From an uncultured Corynebacterium sp. (lineage in GTDB: Bacteria > Actinomycetota > Actinomycetes > Mycobacteriales > Mycobacteriaceae): a stretch of 15,196 nt of DNA. This document shows, piece by piece, positions 13,448 through 15,196 of the stretch (position 1 is the first letter of the stretch; each line of letters starts with the position of its first letter). The stretch spans positions 1-15,196 of the forward strand of contig NZ_CAMIGN010000021.1 of the NCBI RefSeq assembly GCF_946221935.1. The letters run 5' to 3'. Made by a program: the position numbers and the translations under genes. The notes below the pieces were generated by a model. It was not told where the DNA came from and did not search any database. It worked only from the letters and a program-made list of their open reading frames with translations.

Positions 13448-14851
13448 ATGACCGAGCAAGAATTCCGCATTGAGCACGACACGATGGGCGAGGTTAAGGT
13501 TCCCGCCAAGGCTCTGTGGCGTGCACAGACGCAGCGTGCAGTGGAGAACTTCCCGATCTCCGACCGCCCGCTGGAATCCGCACAGATCCGCGCCATGGGC
13601 CTGCTGAAGGCTGCTTGTGCGCAGGTAAACAAGGATCGCGGTCTGCTGACCGACGAGCAGGCGGATGCCATCATCTCCGCTGCCAAGGAGATCGCTGAGG
13701 GCAAGCACGACGCTGAGTTCCCGATCGATGTTTTCCAGACCGGTTCCGGCACGTCTTCCAACATGAACACCAACGAGGTCATCGCCTCCATCGCCAAGAA
13801 CAACGGCGTGGAGATCCACCCGAATGACCACGTGAACATGGGTCAGTCTTCCAACGACACCTTCCCAACCGCCACCCACGTTGCCGCTACCCAGGCTGCA
13901 GTAACTGACCTGATTCCGGGTCTTAAGGTTCTGCAGGAATCCCTGGCTAAGAAGGCCAAGGAGTGGGAAAAGGTTGTGAAGTCCGGCCGTACCCACCTGA
14001 TGGATGCCGTTCCGGTGACGTTGGGCCAGGAGTTCTCTGGCTACGCACGTCAGATCGCTGCTGGTATCGAGCGTGTTGAGGCCACCCTGCCCCGCCTGGG
14101 TGAGCTGCCAATCGGCGGCACCGCAGTCGGCACCGGCCTGAACACCCCGGCTGACTTCGGCGCAAATGTGACCGCTGAGCTGGTCAAGCTGACCGGCGTA
14201 AAGGAGCTGCGTGAGGCAGAGAACCACTTTGAGGCACAGGCCAACCGCGATGGCCTGGTCGAGTTCTCCGGCGCTATGCGCACCATCGCTGTCTCCCTGA
14301 ACAAGATCGCCAACGACATCCGCTGGATGGGCTCCGGCCCGCTGACTGGCCTGGGCGAAATCCACCTGCCGGATCTGCAGCCGGGCTCCTCCATCATGCC
14401 GGGCAAGGTCAACCCTGTTCTGTGTGAGACCGCTACCCAGGTTGCGGCACAGGTTATCGGTAACGACGCTGCTGTGGCCTTCGGCGGCTCCCAGGGTGCA
14501 TTCGAGTTGAACGTGTTCATCCCGATGATGGCCCGCAACGTGCTGGAGTCTGCGAAGCTGCTGGCTAACACCGCTCGCGTCTTCGCAGAGAAGCTGGTCG
14601 ACGGCATCGAGCCGAACGAGGAGCGTATGCGCACTCTGGCTGAGTCCTCCCCGTCCATCGTTACCCCGCTGAACTCTGCCATTGGCTACGAGGCTGCGGC
14701 TAAGGTTGCAAAGACCGCACTGAAGGAAGGCAAGACCATCCGCCAGACAGTGATCGACTTGGGCTTCGTCGATGGCGAGAAGCTGACTGAAGAGGAGCTG
14801 GACAAGCGTCTCGATGTCCTGGCCATGGCCAACACCGACCGCGACAAGTAG
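13448..14851 (+). CDS. fumC: Class II fumarate hydratase (fumarase C)
   Basis: A 467-residue fumarase of the aspartase/fumarase superfamily, a cytoplasmic homotetramer that interconverts fumarate and L-malate in the TCA cycle without an Fe-S cluster. Conserved segments are in place: GSGTSSNMNTNEV (99-111), NMGQSSNDTFPTATH (130-144), GRTHLMDAVPVTLGQE (180-195, with H183 as the general-acid/base partner position), and the superfamily signature GSSIMPGKVNP (313-323) on the mobile active-site loop. Length is normal. The ATG at 13448 has AAAGG about 10 nt upstream. Codon use is strongly biased to C- and G-ending forms, as in highly expressed genes. The leader holds two inverted repeats, suggesting its own regulation besides read-through from glpX. 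Confidence 0.97.
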   Translation: MTEQEFRIEHDTMGEVKVPAKALWRAQTQRAVENFPISDRPLESAQIRAMGLLKAACAQVNKDRGLLTDEQADAIISAAKEIAEGKHDAEFPIDVFQTGSGTSSNMNTNEVIASIAKNNGVEIHPNDHVNMGQSSNDTFPTATHVAATQAAVTDLIPGLKVLQESLAKKAKEWEKVVKSGRTHLMDAVPVTLGQEFSGYARQIAAGIERVEATLPRLGELPIGGTAVGTGLNTPADFGANVTAELVKLTGVKELREAENHFEAQANRDGLVEFSGAMRTIAVSLNKIANDIRWMGSGPLTGLGEIHLPDLQPGSSIMPGKVNPVLCETATQVAAQVIGNDAAVAFGGSQGAFELNVFIPMMARNVLESAKLLANTARVFAEKLVDGIEPNEERMRTLAESSPSIVTPLNSAIGYEAAAKVAKTALKEGKTIRQTVIDLGFVDGEKLTEEELDKRLDVLAMANTDRDK

Positions 14852-14913
14852 GCGAAAAGTTAGTACTGACGCTGTTGCGGGGTCAGCTGGCTAGTTGGCT
14901 GGCACGGCTGGTT

Positions 14914-14969
14914 GGCTGGCCACACTTGCCGGGCCACACTAGGCTGGCCACACTAGGCTGGCCACACCA
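14914..14969 (+). repeat. Four tandem 14-bp units after fum
   Basis: The units are GGCTGGCCACACTT, GCCGGGCCACACTA, GGCTGGCCACACTA and GGCTGGCCACACCA, end to end, with a degenerate fifth beginning at 14970. Just upstream (14887-14913) shorter GGCTGG/TTGGCTGG repeats continue the pattern. Non-coding. This is a candidate variable-number locus or protein-binding array. Confidence 0.75.
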
Positions 14970-15009
14970 GCCGGGTCATCCTGGATGGCCTGCAAGTTTA
15001 GCCAACACA

Positions 15010-15097
15010 CCCGCTGTTGTTCTCCGAAGGCACTAATAGTCATTAGTGCTACTAGTAGGCACTAGCCACCGTCTTCGGAAGAGCGACAGCGGGTTTT
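15010..15097 (+). terminator. Long branched stem-loop with TTTT tail, possible fum terminator or mobile remnant
   Basis: The arms 15010-15029 and 15073-15093 pair over 20 base pairs (18 Watson-Crick, two G-U in RNA), with one bulged A at 15079. The outer pairs are CCCGCTGT with ACAGCGGG and the inner ones CCGAAG with CTTCGG. Inside sits a perfect hairpin GCACTAAT-AGTC-ATTAGTGC (15030-15049), then the palindrome CTACTAGTAG (15049-15058) and GGC-ACTA-GCC (15058-15067). TTTT follows the stem at 15094-15097. It is too large and branched for an ordinary terminator, though the position and T-run allow that use. Confidence 0.6.
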
Positions 15098-15151
15098 CCT
15101 ATTTACCATGCATGTGGCCACCTGCCCCTATGCCTGAAGTATCCCAGGTTT

Positions 15152-15180
15152 TGTTCCGTTTGAGTAGATGGGAAAATCTG
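15152..15180 (+). repeat. Imperfect inverted repeat before the right-edge start codon
   Basis: CCAGGTTTT (starting near 15152) and AAAATCTGG (ending near 15180) are complementary with one G-T mismatch, around a loop of about 20 nt. It lies immediately before the ATG at 15185, so it may be an operator for the gene beyond the window or part of an insertion-sequence end. Confidence 0.3.
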
Positions 15181-15184
15181 GAAC

Positions 15185-15196
15185 ATGCCAAGGAAA
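15185..15196 (+). CDS. Possible start of a gene running off the right edge
   Basis: ATG CCA AGG AAA gives MPRK. Basic starts of this kind are seen in the first protein of many IS3-type transposases, but four codons cannot identify a gene. GGGAAAA upstream offers at most a weak ribosome site. Confidence 0.2.

Noticed and set aside
13415..14365. 316-codon minus-strand frame opposite fumC
   Set aside because: A product of strong codon bias in fumC; no ribosome site, no family motifs.
14914..14969. CRISPR array
   Set aside because: The 14-bp units are directly adjacent with no unique spacers and no cas genes.
15010..15093. Integron attC-type recombination site
   Set aside because: The expected RYYYAAC/GTTRRRY core boxes and cassette context are absent.

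Overview
The window reads as a chromosomal segment of a Corynebacterium-like actinobacterium. The basis is the gene content and order: a MetP/MetS methionine-alanine transporter pair, a DUF6542 membrane protein, ispH divergent from xseA-xseB, a DUF4245 protein, and a class II fructose-1,6-bisphosphatase (glpX) followed by a class II fumarase. Moderately GC-rich codon usage and frequent leaderless-looking starts fit the same group. The species cannot be named from the sequence alone.

Left part, 1-2713 (accessory). The window opens inside the 3' end of a heavy-metal P1B-type ATPase. A decayed, frameshifted remnant of a flavin-dependent monooxygenase-like gene follows on the minus strand (531-893). 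Then come a glycolipid-binding-like DUF1089 gene without a conventional start near its domain, an ArfB/YaeJ-type ribosome-rescue hydrolase, and a convergent HigB-HigA toxin-antitoxin pair. A 21-bp direct repeat of the ychF 3' end (898-918 and 2718-2738, 20/21 identical) brackets DUF1089, arfB and higBA. This suggests they were inserted next to ychF.

Middle part, 2714-8744 (mostly core). ychF (minus strand) is divergent from metP-metS, which overlap by one base and are probably translationally coupled. An AI-2E family membrane protein with long charged tails and a DUF6542 membrane protein follow on the same strand.

Right part, 8748-14851 (core). ispH (isoprenoid precursors) is divergent from xseA-xseB (exonuclease VII). 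DUF4245 runs convergent to xseB and divergent from glpX (gluconeogenesis), which is followed by fum (TCA cycle). Two perfect inverted repeats lie in the fum upstream region.

Far right, 14852-15196. No complete gene. It holds four tandem 14-bp units, a long branched stem-loop ending in TTTT, and a possible start of another gene at the very edge.

A window-wide theme is a TANNNT -10 hexamer 5-8 nt before the start codon (higB, ychF, ispH, xseA, DUF6542, perhaps DUF4245 and DUF1089). This suggests leaderless transcripts and changes several start choices. No tRNA, rRNA, CRISPR array or complete insertion sequence was seen. I found no clearly new multi-gene system; the most unusual items are the ychF-tail repeat and the structured region after fum.
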